DNA of 64,000 nt. Source: Desulfobacteraceae bacterium. GTDB lineage: Bacteria > Desulfobacterota > Desulfobacteria > Desulfobacterales > Desulfobacteraceae. Below are positions 54,132-62,745 of this stretch, piece by piece. Each line of letters starts with the position of its first letter. The first letter of the stretch is position 1. A program made the translations under genes and the position numbers. Location: the NCBI GenBank assembly GCA_016744295.1, contig JADGEQ010000013.1:62001-126000 (forward strand). Reading direction: 5' to 3'. Below the pieces are notes generated by a model that saw nothing but the letters and a program-made list of their open reading frames with translations, was not told the origin of the DNA and ran no database searches.

Positions 54132-56291
54132 CTATTTAAATGGAATTTTTCCCTGGTTTCCATCAAAGGAAACCCGCTTATATACGCCGGTTTCCCAGTT
54201 TTTCAAGTCGGAACAATACCATTTTGAAAATCTTCGATCCGAAGGCCCTCCTGCCATATTGGTGTGAATTTTTTCTTCAGCCATATCAACAATCATTCTA
54301 AAGGAGGGAGAAAAAGTTGTCTGGCGTCCGCCGCTTTCAAAAATCTGCCCTTGATGGGGGGTTGCCAAACTGCCGTTGATGGTGATGGGACCGCGGTCAA
54401 ACCCTAAAAACCGGGGGAGTTTCCCGTCAAAAACGATATTTTTCATCATCACTCGCCGGGTATCGCCCCATTTTTTAACAGGGGCAGCCAATGCGGTTTC
54501 AACTGCAAGCTGGTATAGCTGTTCCCGGGACTGACCGCCAAACCAAAGGGAGTGTTCAGCCAGCAGGATCCGATCAAAATTGATATAAAAATCATTAAAA
54601 ATCCCGGTTTTCTGGTCAAGATAATCAACCGCATCGACACCAAGTCCGTTTTGGCCAAAAACGATCCGGTAAAGTTCCTTGTAAAACTGGTCAAACAGAT
54701 AGGCCCCTTTTGACTCGGCCGTGTATTCAAAATTCCAGTGTTTGAGAATTTCTGCGTTGTTGTCTCCTTCGGGAAGCAGGGGTACAAGGATATCCATAAA
54801 GAGCGCGGCCTGATTTGAATAAAAATCATGGTGGATAGCTGCCATATCTTCCACCGTCATCCGGTTTTTTTCCCCAAGTTGTTTTGCAATTCGATCAGAC
54901 CTATAAGATCCCATCCCAACATTGATCGGATCAACCTTTCCATATTCATTCAAATTTTGGTTCGAGGTCACAAAATAACCGCAGTCCGGGTTATAACAAC
55001 AAGGCAGATCCTCTGTTTCCACAAATCCCTGCCAATCATTTTTCTCTTCCCATCCCGGCAGGGGCACAAATCCGCTGATCCCCTGCCTGCGCCTGGGCAT
55101 CAGGCCCGACATCTGATACCCGATATTCCCGGTTTTGTCTGCCAGAACCCAGTTCCAGGAAGTTTCAATTTTGCCCAGAAATTTCATGCCCTGGTCAACG
55201 GTTTTCATCTGGAAAAGTTCCATGGCATTGTTGAGGGTCACACCGCCTGAACGAGAGGAGGCCCAGGCTGTTGTGAGGTAATATCCATCCTGGTGGGGAT
55301 CTCCTTCCAGCACACCATGGTGGTTTTCATAAAAGGTCACCCTTACCGACTCTTTCTTTTTTCTTTTGATGATTTCTATCCGTTCACCAAAGGGGATCCA
55401 CTGGTCCGTGTTGCCCAGGTACTTTCCATTGCTGCATTTTTCTATCCAGGAATCGGTCCCGTCCATGAATGTATAGGTCGCCCCCCAGGAAACCTTGTTG
55501 TTCCGTCCCACCAAGAGAGCGGGTATGCCGGGCATGTTGGCGCCAATCGCATACTCCTCACCTGTTTTTACAGCCATTTCGTACCAGACATTTGGCAACC
55601 GGTTGACCTCCAGATGGGGGTCATTTGACAGGATCGGTTTTCCCGAAGCTGTTTTGGTTCCGGAAACCACCCAGTTGTTGGAGGCCATTGCCAGGGGGGC
55701 TGCAATGCTCCAGAGAGATGCGGGTGAAACCAGCCGTTCCTGGAGCTTTATTTCTTTTATCAGGTCCATATCCAGCCCGCCCAATATGCCCGGGAACAAT
55801 TCATGAAGTTTTGTTTCATCCAGCCCGGCCTGAATCATCTCAATCAACAACCGTTCCATCTCTCCCTGGGATTGGGCAAGGGTAAGATAACCGATCATGC
55901 GTAATATCAGGATGGAATTTTCCAGACACCAGGGTTCCGGTTTGTAGCCGAAAAGCCTGCATTCCCAGGGGCGTTTTTCCAGGGCCGTGTTGACGCCGTC
56001 ACAATAGTGATTCATCAATTCGATTGTGTCTGGTGATAGCTTTTCAACCTCCTTAGATATCAAACTATACCAGTTCATCCTTCTGAAGAAGGTATCAACC
56101 CCAAGCAGCTCATCGCTGGAATCCAATATTTCAGATGCCCGGCCCTGTCCCAGGATTCTCATCATCAGCATCTGCATCCCCCGGTCCCTGCCGTGGGCAT
56201 ACCCCATCAACCGATACGCATCTGATTTCTTTTCTGCCTCGATATGGCATACCCCATTGTTGTCTCTCCAGATTTTCCCGTTACCGTTCAT
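54132..56291 (-). CDS. Penicillin-acylase-family Ntn hydrolase
   Basis: 719 aa. The N-terminal part (GVCHIEAEKKSDAYRLMGYAHGRDRGMQM) is the acylase alpha-chain start. The nucleophile is predicted to be the Ser of SNNWVVSGTKTASGKPILSNDPHL (near 203), exposed by self-cleavage to form the beta chain. Family members hydrolyse amide bonds of acyl side chains, acyl-homoserine lactones or related compounds. No signal peptide is visible at the chosen start, which is unusual for Gram-negative members. The TetR gene is 55 bases upstream on the same strand and may control it. Confidence 0.88.
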   Translation of the reverse strand: MNGNGKIWRDNNGVCHIEAEKKSDAYRLMGYAHGRDRGMQMLMMRILGQGRASEILDSSDELLGVDTFFRRMNWYSLISKEVEKLSPDTIELMNHYCDGVNTALEKRPWECRLFGYKPEPWCLENSILILRMIGYLTLAQSQGEMERLLIEMIQAGLDETKLHELFPGILGGLDMDLIKEIKLQERLVSPASLWSIAAPLAMASNNWVVSGTKTASGKPILSNDPHLEVNRLPNVWYEMAVKTGEEYAIGANMPGIPALLVGRNNKVSWGATYTFMDGTDSWIEKCSNGKYLGNTDQWIPFGERIEIIKRKKKESVRVTFYENHHGVLEGDPHQDGYYLTTAWASSRSGGVTLNNAMELFQMKTVDQGMKFLGKIETSWNWVLADKTGNIGYQMSGLMPRRRQGISGFVPLPGWEEKNDWQGFVETEDLPCCYNPDCGYFVTSNQNLNEYGKVDPINVGMGSYRSDRIAKQLGEKNRMTVEDMAAIHHDFYSNQAALFMDILVPLLPEGDNNAEILKHWNFEYTAESKGAYLFDQFYKELYRIVFGQNGLGVDAVDYLDQKTGIFNDFYINFDRILLAEHSLWFGGQSREQLYQLAVETALAAPVKKWGDTRRVMMKNIVFDGKLPRFLGFDRGPITINGSLATPHQGQIFESGGRQTTFSPSFRMIVDMAEEKIHTNMAGGPSDRRFSKWYCSDLKNWETGVYKRVSFDGNQGKIPFK

Positions 56292-56346
56292 ATCACCACC
56301 TGATTTAAAGTTTATGAAGTCTGTATTTTCTGAGTCCGGTTCTGTT

Positions 56347-56820
56347 CTATCGATCCACTATTTTTTCAACAATTGTCATTATTTCTTTGAAAGCGGCTTT
56401 AATATCTATCTGCCCGGGGTCGACATGCCATTGGATCACAACTCCGTTGATCATTGCCAGCAGGACCTGTGCCCGCTCTTGTGAAATATTAAGCTGGGCC
56501 ATTAATGCCTCCCGGTTCCAGCAGTAAATTTCCCGGATTTTCTGGTCAATTTTGAGTTTAATCTTTTTATTAAACACAAAGGAGAAGAAAATAATGGGGA
56601 TTTCTGGGGTTTCTTCCAACAACCGCTCATATGCATCCAGAAAAAATTGAAATTTTTCCGAAATACTTAACCCGGTGGGGCATTGGCTTAGAAAAGTGGT
56701 TTCAAGGTTGCGGAATATGGAGTCCACAACCTCCAGCAGCAACCCCTCCTTACTGCCGAAATACCATAGAATACTGCTTTTTGAAAGTTGACACGCCTTG
56801 GCGATCTGATCCAGGGACAC
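56347..56820 (-). CDS. TetR-family regulator, start out of frame at a G9 run
   Basis: 157 aa from a GTG, covering most of the DNA-binding helix-turn-helix (SLDQIAKACQLSKSSILWYFGSKEGLL) and the ligand domain. Upstream, the same frame continues with RRQKILDITRNLIGKSDSHSV, the missing first helix. However, the ATG with a good ribosome-binding site at 56911 is out of frame because of nine G at 56892-56884; eight G would join them into 187 aa. Either the gene is switched by slippage, is newly broken, or the run is a sequencing error. Probably controls the acylase gene downstream. Confidence 0.75.
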   Translation of the reverse strand: MSLDQIAKACQLSKSSILWYFGSKEGLLLEVVDSIFRNLETTFLSQCPTGLSISEKFQFFLDAYERLLEETPEIPIIFFSFVFNKKIKLKIDQKIREIYCWNREALMAQLNISQERAQVLLAMINGVVIQWHVDPGQIDIKAAFKEIMTIVEKIVDR

Positions 56821-56948
56821 GCTGTGACTATCCGATTTCCCAATCAGATTTCGGGTTATATCCAGAATTTTTTGGCGCCTGTTCCCCCCCCCGTGCTGTT
56901 TTGGAAGACATGGGATTCCTAACCTTTTTGATATGGAAAACTAATTAA

Positions 56949-56962
56949 ACTGAACGGTTAGT
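56949..56962. promoter_or_regulatory. Possible TetR operator
   Basis: An imperfect 14-base palindrome, ACTGAACGGTTAGT, about 40 bases before the likely TetR start. TetR regulators often bind such sites in their own promoter. Supported only by symmetry and position. Confidence 0.4.
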
Positions 56963-57294
56963 ACAATATTAACAATTGTCACCTATTGTCAATTAAAAAT
57001 TTCCCCTCCCATTTCTTTGTTAATACCCGAACCGAGTTACTGAAGCTTCGTCGTAAATCCCTGGTTTTAAAACCTTCGCTGTCATTGATCTGATCCTGAT
57101 GAAAGTCTTCAAGGTGATTAATAAACCTAAAATTCAAACTTGTATCTTTCGTCAAAAAAACATTGTTATTGATTCTTTTTCATAATACCAGTATGCCTAT
57201 ACCAAAATTATTACAGTGCTTTTCTTATGACTATAATAAAATTGTTTAAGAGTATTTAATAAAAAGCAGAATGAAGACATAAAGAATTAAAACT
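56963..57294. other. AT-rich intergenic region upstream of the giant gene
   Basis: About 330 bases between the divergent TetR and giant genes. It contains a weak third match to the dispersed repeat (57097-57150). No strong ribosome-binding site precedes the ATG at 57295. Promoter not identified. Confidence 0.4.
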
Positions 57295-60200
57295 ATGGAT
57301 GTTCAGGCTTTTAAAAAAAAAATAAAGGATTTCGGCCTTTCAGAAAAAGCCCAAAATGTTTTACTAATTAATGATATCAATGATGCTTCTCAATTTCTCA
57401 ATATAAATGTTAAAAAAATTTATTATACTGAAAGAAGATTTAAACAAACGGTAGATGAACTCACATGTTTTCAGGATATGTTAAAGCGAAAAAGCTTAGA
57501 GCTCTTCGAAGGGGAACAGTTCTCGACTGATTCAATTGAATTAGTACAAAAAGAGGACAATTGCAAAGAGGATATCGTATCAAGTGCTATAGATAAATTT
57601 ATTGATGAAAAAGGTGTGCCACAACGAAGGTATTATATTTTTGATCACCTGAGAGGGGAATTTGCACTTAAAGATATAGCCAGTGCGCTGTCTGTTGTGA
57701 CTATATTTAAAAATATTGGAGGAGGCTTTTATGATCGATCTCAAAGTTGGAATCAAAGATCCTTCGATGATTTGATTCCGCTTTTATCTGACCAAGTATC
57801 AGAATTTGCTCGTTATCTAATCGGTCAAAATAGTAATTCATATAATCTCGTAATGGCATATGTTTTTATTCACAGTATGGATAAACGTGGTGGTATTTCT
57901 CTTTTTAAACTCAAGAATTTATTTTATGATTTTTATCTTTCACGTCACAAAAAAGGGCAAATAGTTGAGTTCAAAACCCTTAAGATAAGCCGTATTGGAA
58001 GGTTGACAGAAAATGAAATCAAAAATGTAACCTATGCAGATGAGCCTCTTTTTGATTTTCAAATTTCTGATTTTTTTCAACCATTTTCTTGGGGAAACAG
58101 TAAATTACGTCTTAAGACGAATCTTGCATTTGAATTTGCTAACGACTTGACCCGTGATGTTATGCTTATCATTCTTCTAAAAGCTATAGATGACTATTAT
58201 CAAGAGATTTCACCGAAGATGGTTTCTTTTAAACAGACGCCGGAAGCACCACTCGAAATTCAAAGATCAGATCCTTCAAAAGCAAAAGAGAAATATGGCA
58301 CCGAGGTTTTTTCTGATGATTTTGTTACAACTTCACAACGAAAGTCTGATATTTTCCAGCACTTAGGGGGAGAATTTACACCTAAAAATATAACTTCAAT
58401 TCTATCCGCTGAAGCGAGATTTAAAAGTAACAGGGATGGTTTCTATGATCGACCACAAAACTGGCAGCATTTGACCTACAAAGAGCTTATTGAAACGTTG
58501 CCTGTTTCGGTAGCAAGATTAGCCCGGTATCTGATAAGTAGAAATAGTACTTCTTATGTCTCTGTAATGGCATTCGTTTTTATTCAAAATATGGATGAAG
58601 ATGCTTCAATTAATGTTTTTAAACTTGATGAGATGTTCTATGATTTTTACTTATCTCGACATAAAAACGATCTGGTTGTAGAAAAAGAGAATGCTATGGT
58701 AAGCCGAGTTGGAGAATTAAGCAAAGACAAGATAAAATGGACAGCTTGCCCAGAACCTTTTCGGAGCCTTCTTGCTTCTGATACCTTTAAAAGTATTTCA
58801 CATGACAGACTTGGCCTAAGGAAGATAATAGCTGAAGAGTTAGCCAATAACAATGCAAAAGATGTGATACTTATCATCCTTCTTAAAATCATCGATGACT
58901 ATTATCAAAAAATTTCCTCCAATATTGCTTCTTCTGAACAAAAAGATGAACCATCATTCGAAATTAAAGAATCTTGCTCAGTAATGCTTAAGGAGAGTGA
59001 CCGCTCAAAAGCCTTGTCCGAAAGTCTAAATGCAGCCTCGCAAAGAGGGCATTATTATTGTAAGCACCAAGGAAGAAAATTTGTGCCTGAAAATATTGCT
59101 GAAATGCTGTCCATATCTGAGACGGAGTTTAAATGTATCGGGGATGCGTTTTATGATCGCCCGCAAAACTGGCAGCATTTGACCTACAAGGAGCTTATTC
59201 AACTTTTACCTGATTCAGTAGCAGAATTAGCCCGGTATTTGGTGAGTAGAAATTATACTTCCTGCATGCAGGTTATGGCTTTCATTTTTATTCGAGGTAT
59301 GGAAGAAGATTTTTCAATTTACATACCTAAGCTTAATGAGATGTTTAATAATTTCTATTTATCTCGAAACAAAAATAATCTGGTTATAGAAAAAAAGACT
59401 GCTGTTGTGAATCAAGTTAACGAATTAACAAAAAATGAAACAAAAGATATGGCTTGCCGATCTGCTTCTAATGACCTTCTTGATTCGAAATTTTTTGAAA
59501 ATAAGTCGCACGGTAGACTTAGCCTTAAAACTGTTTTAGGTAAAGAGCTATCCAATAATAATGTAAAAGATTTGATGCTTCTCACCCTTCTTAAAGCAAT
59601 AGATGACTATTATCAAAAAAAATCACCCAAGATTGCTTCTTATGTACAAAATCTGGAACCCCCGCTCGAAATTCCAGAATTCGATCCTCCAAAAACGAAA
59701 GAGAGTGATTCCCAAAATGATTTGCCCGTGGATTTAAATAAAACCCCACAACGAAGGCATTATGCTTTTTCGAACCTGGGAAGGGAATTCGTATCAGAAA
59801 ATGTTGCCGTAGCGCTGTCCGATACTGAGACGGGGTATAAAGGTCACGGGGAGGAATTTTATAATCTGCCGCAAAACTGGCAGCAATTGTCCTGCAATGA
59901 TCTTATTAAACTTTTGCCCATTTCAGTATCAGATTTAGCCCGGTATCTGACACACCGAAACCATATTTCTTATGCCCTGGTTATGGTATTTGTTTTTATT
60001 CGAAGTATGGATGAAGATGCTTCAATTAATATTATTAAACTTGATGAGAAGTTCTATAATTTTTATTTCTCTATGCATAAAAGTAATCTGGTTGTAGAAA
60101 AAGATAATGCTATAATGAGCCAAATTGGAAAATTAACCAAAGACAAGATAAAAAGGATAGCTTGCCCTGCAACTCTTCATTCCCTTCTTGCTTCTGGCGC

Positions 60201-62745
60201 CTTTAAAAACATATCACATGGCATCCTTGAATTAAAGTTTAACCTCGTTACCGAGTTGGCCAATAATGATGTAAAAGATTTGATGATTATCACCCTTCTC
60301 AAAGCTATAGATGATTATTATCAAAAAATTCCCTCAAATATTGCTTCACATGAACAAAATCCTGAACCACCACTCGAAATTAAAAAATCCTGTCCTCCGA
60401 AACTTGAGGAGGGCTATTGCTCAAAGGCCTTGTCGGGTGACCCTGTTACGACATCAACGGATAATTCTATTTTAAACGCAGAAAAATTGGGTGATTTAAA
60501 GGATTCCAAACGTTTTGAATTAATCCAATTTATTAAGAGCACAAAATTATCGGTAAGGGCTACTAATGTTATTGTACAAAATTGTTATTCAATAGAAGAT
60601 TGTTATTCTCTGAATGAAAAAGTTTTATCTGATTTTAAAAATTGCGGAAGAAAAACTGCTAATGAAATTTTAGATTTTTTTGAGAGAATTAAAACTAAAG
60701 AGAACTTCATACCTCCACCAACAATCAAAAAAAAAAAAAAAAATCCTCCCACAGAGACTTCTCTTTCAATCCTACCCATTTTTTCTTCAACAAAATTTGA
60801 GGATTTAACAGTAGAAGATCTACATCCTGATTTTCATTCATCTACCAAACTTATAGATGTCCTTTTGTCTATTCGAACCTCTCATGTGCTTAGTGCTAAA
60901 GGTGTAAAAACAATTGGAGAAATTCTGCTTGTACGGGGATCTGAGTTTTTAACTTGGAAAAATTTTGGTAAAAAAAGTTTGAATGAGCTCAAGGATATTG
61001 TTCGATCCCTTTGTTTGACCGGAAATTATTCACCGAATAATCTTGTGAATAAATCGGCTTTCATTGATTACACAAGTTATGAAAATATGATCTCAAGTTT
61101 TGTTGAGCAATGTTTAAAAAGTAAAAGAGATCAGGAGTTATCCAAGAAAAGATTTTGTTTTCAAACCGGAAAGGTCCCAACTCTCGAAGAACGAGGACAA
61201 TATTTTGGAATTACAAGAGAGCGTGTACGGCAAATAGTCAAGAAGAATTCTCGAAATCTTAAACACCGGGTTAATTTGATTAAGTTGGAAAGGCTTTGGG
61301 TAAAGCTTGATAGTGTTGTTAAAAGCGGTGGCGGAATTATCCATTTAAGGGAGTTGCCAGCAACCTTGCAAACCGAATTCAACTGGCCTACTGCTCCTTA
61401 TTTTCTTGCTTTAGGACAATTTCTTGCTTTGCGACAGCCAGATGCCAATTCTACGGAAGATAGTAATATTATTACCGTGGAATGCGATTGTCTTTCCTGC
61501 GATCAAGTATCGCAGCAGATGTATAGCCTGGATTTTGCCAAGCATGAATCTTTCCATATTGAGGTTGTCGGCGCCAAACTTAGTGATAATTGTCAAACCC
61601 AATGTCCTTGGAACCTGCCTGTAAAGAAATTTCACAAAGTTTTTATCGAACGGTTGATTGATAAGAGTGAAGGGCGTTTTGTTCTGCATGAAGATCTGGT
61701 TTTGTCACGCAGCAATTGGCTGAATAGATATTGTGAGAGATTTGAAGACGTTGTCTGTCATGTTCTTGAATGTTATGGAAAGCCCATGCATTTTAGTGAA
61801 ATTGCTGATCATATTCGTAGTCAAAATCAAAATTTTAAAGAAATGTCAGATCACAATGTTCATGCTTCAATTATACGCTATGACAAAATTAAGATTGTCA
61901 GCAGGGGAACTTATGGGCTGAAATCATGGGGGCTCAAACGGTATCGTTCTGTCTCAAGTGCAATTGAAGAATTTATTGATGCAATGGAGCTGCCACAGCG
62001 AAAGCAGAATATTATCCGTCATCTTGAAGGAGAATTCAATGAAGGAAATATTGCTGCGGCGCTCTCAACTGAAACACGGTTTAAAAGTATCGGGAAGGGG
62101 TTATATGACCGGCCGCAAAACTGGCAGCAACGTACTTTAGATGAGTTTATCCAACTTTTACCAGAATCGATAACTGAGTTTGTCCGGTATCTTATGAGCC
62201 GGAACAATACCTCTTATAAGCTTGTGATGGCATTTGTTTTTATCCGCGGCATGGATGGACATGGGACTATTTATCTTTCCAGGCTCAAGAAAAATTTTTA
62301 CAATTTTTATCTTTCCCGTTATAAAAAAGGATTGGGAGTGGAGGTCGATACAGCTGCAATGAGTCGTATTAGGGAATTGACTGAAAATGAAATCATAAAT
62401 AGGTCATGTAAAGAACCTTTAAAAAGTTTTTTAAAATCTGATTTTTTTATCTTGTTTTCTCAAAATGGCAAAAAGCTACGGCTCGCAGATTTCCTTGCCA
62501 AAGAACTTGGCAGTCCTTCGGTCCGGGATGTTATGCTAATTCTCCTCCTCAAGGCTATCGACATTTATTATCAAAAAAATATTCCCATGGTCATTCCCTA
62601 TGATCAAAAGCCGGAAATACCACTCCAAATTCAAGAAATTGCTTCTTCAAAACCGAAAGAGAGTGATTGTCCAAAGGTCTTATCCGGTGACTCGAATTCA
62701 ACTATAAATATTAAGAAAAAAAGGCGGGGCAAGATTAGACTATGA
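57295..62745 (+). CDS. Giant multi-domain protein: five unknown repeats, RNA-polymerase-like and HARE-HTH-like modules
   Basis: 1816 aa, soluble. Residues 1-60 resemble an alpha-CTD helix-hairpin fold. Four copies of a domain of about 237 residues follow, with the marker FYDRPQNWQ at about 145, 382, 618 and 855. Then come two more alpha-CTD-like units (about 1075-1135, NCGRKTANEI; about 1180-1240, NFGKKSLNEL), a sigma-region-4-like helix-turn-helix (GITRERVRQIVKK, about 1305), a winged helix, a HARE-HTH-like domain (GKPMHFSEIADHIRSQN, about 1490-1545) and a fifth repeat copy (FYDRPQNWQ-like at about 1603). DNA binding is likely; the repeats have no known function. AT-richer than its left neighbours. 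Its stop overlaps the next start (ATGA). Confidence 0.85.
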   Translation: MDVQAFKKKIKDFGLSEKAQNVLLINDINDASQFLNINVKKIYYTERRFKQTVDELTCFQDMLKRKSLELFEGEQFSTDSIELVQKEDNCKEDIVSSAIDKFIDEKGVPQRRYYIFDHLRGEFALKDIASALSVVTIFKNIGGGFYDRSQSWNQRSFDDLIPLLSDQVSEFARYLIGQNSNSYNLVMAYVFIHSMDKRGGISLFKLKNLFYDFYLSRHKKGQIVEFKTLKISRIGRLTENEIKNVTYADEPLFDFQISDFFQPFSWGNSKLRLKTNLAFEFANDLTRDVMLIILLKAIDDYYQEISPKMVSFKQTPEAPLEIQRSDPSKAKEKYGTEVFSDDFVTTSQRKSDIFQHLGGEFTPKNITSILSAEARFKSNRDGFYDRPQNWQHLTYKELIETLPVSVARLARYLISRNSTSYVSVMAFVFIQNMDEDASINVFKLDEMFYDFYLSRHKNDLVVEKENAMVSRVGELSKDKIKWTACPEPFRSLLASDTFKSISHDRLGLRKIIAEELANNNAKDVILIILLKIIDDYYQKISSNIASSEQKDEPSFEIKESCSVMLKESDRSKALSESLNAASQRGHYYCKHQGRKFVPENIAEMLSISETEFKCIGDAFYDRPQNWQHLTYKELIQLLPDSVAELARYLVSRNYTSCMQVMAFIFIRGMEEDFSIYIPKLNEMFNNFYLSRNKNNLVIEKKTAVVNQVNELTKNETKDMACRSASNDLLDSKFFENKSHGRLSLKTVLGKELSNNNVKDLMLLTLLKAIDDYYQKKSPKIASYVQNLEPPLEIPEFDPPKTKESDSQNDLPVDLNKTPQRRHYAFSNLGREFVSENVAVALSDTETGYKGHGEEFYNLPQNWQQLSCNDLIKLLPISVSDLARYLTHRNHISYALVMVFVFIRSMDEDASINIIKLDEKFYNFYFSMHKSNLVVEKDNAIMSQIGKLTKDKIKRIACPATLHSLLASGAFKNISHGILELKFNLVTELANNDVKDLMIITLLKAIDDYYQKIPSNIASHEQNPEPPLEIKKSCPPKLEEGYCSKALSGDPVTTSTDNSILNAEKLGDLKDSKRFELIQFIKSTKLSVRATNVIVQNCYSIEDCYSLNEKVLSDFKNCGRKTANEILDFFERIKTKENFIPPPTIKKKKKNPPTETSLSILPIFSSTKFEDLTVEDLHPDFHSSTKLIDVLLSIRTSHVLSAKGVKTIGEILLVRGSEFLTWKNFGKKSLNELKDIVRSLCLTGNYSPNNLVNKSAFIDYTSYENMISSFVEQCLKSKRDQELSKKRFCFQTGKVPTLEERGQYFGITRERVRQIVKKNSRNLKHRVNLIKLERLWVKLDSVVKSGGGIIHLRELPATLQTEFNWPTAPYFLALGQFLALRQPDANSTEDSNIITVECDCLSCDQVSQQMYSLDFAKHESFHIEVVGAKLSDNCQTQCPWNLPVKKFHKVFIERLIDKSEGRFVLHEDLVLSRSNWLNRYCERFEDVVCHVLECYGKPMHFSEIADHIRSQNQNFKEMSDHNVHASIIRYDKIKIVSRGTYGLKSWGLKRYRSVSSAIEEFIDAMELPQRKQNIIRHLEGEFNEGNIAAALSTETRFKSIGKGLYDRPQNWQQRTLDEFIQLLPESITEFVRYLMSRNNTSYKLVMAFVFIRGMDGHGTIYLSRLKKNFYNFYLSRYKKGLGVEVDTAAMSRIRELTENEIINRSCKEPLKSFLKSDFFILFSQNGKKLRLADFLAKELGSPSVRDVMLILLLKAIDIYYQKNIPMVIPYDQKPEIPLQIQEIASSKPKESDCPKVLSGDSNSTINIKKKRRGKIRL

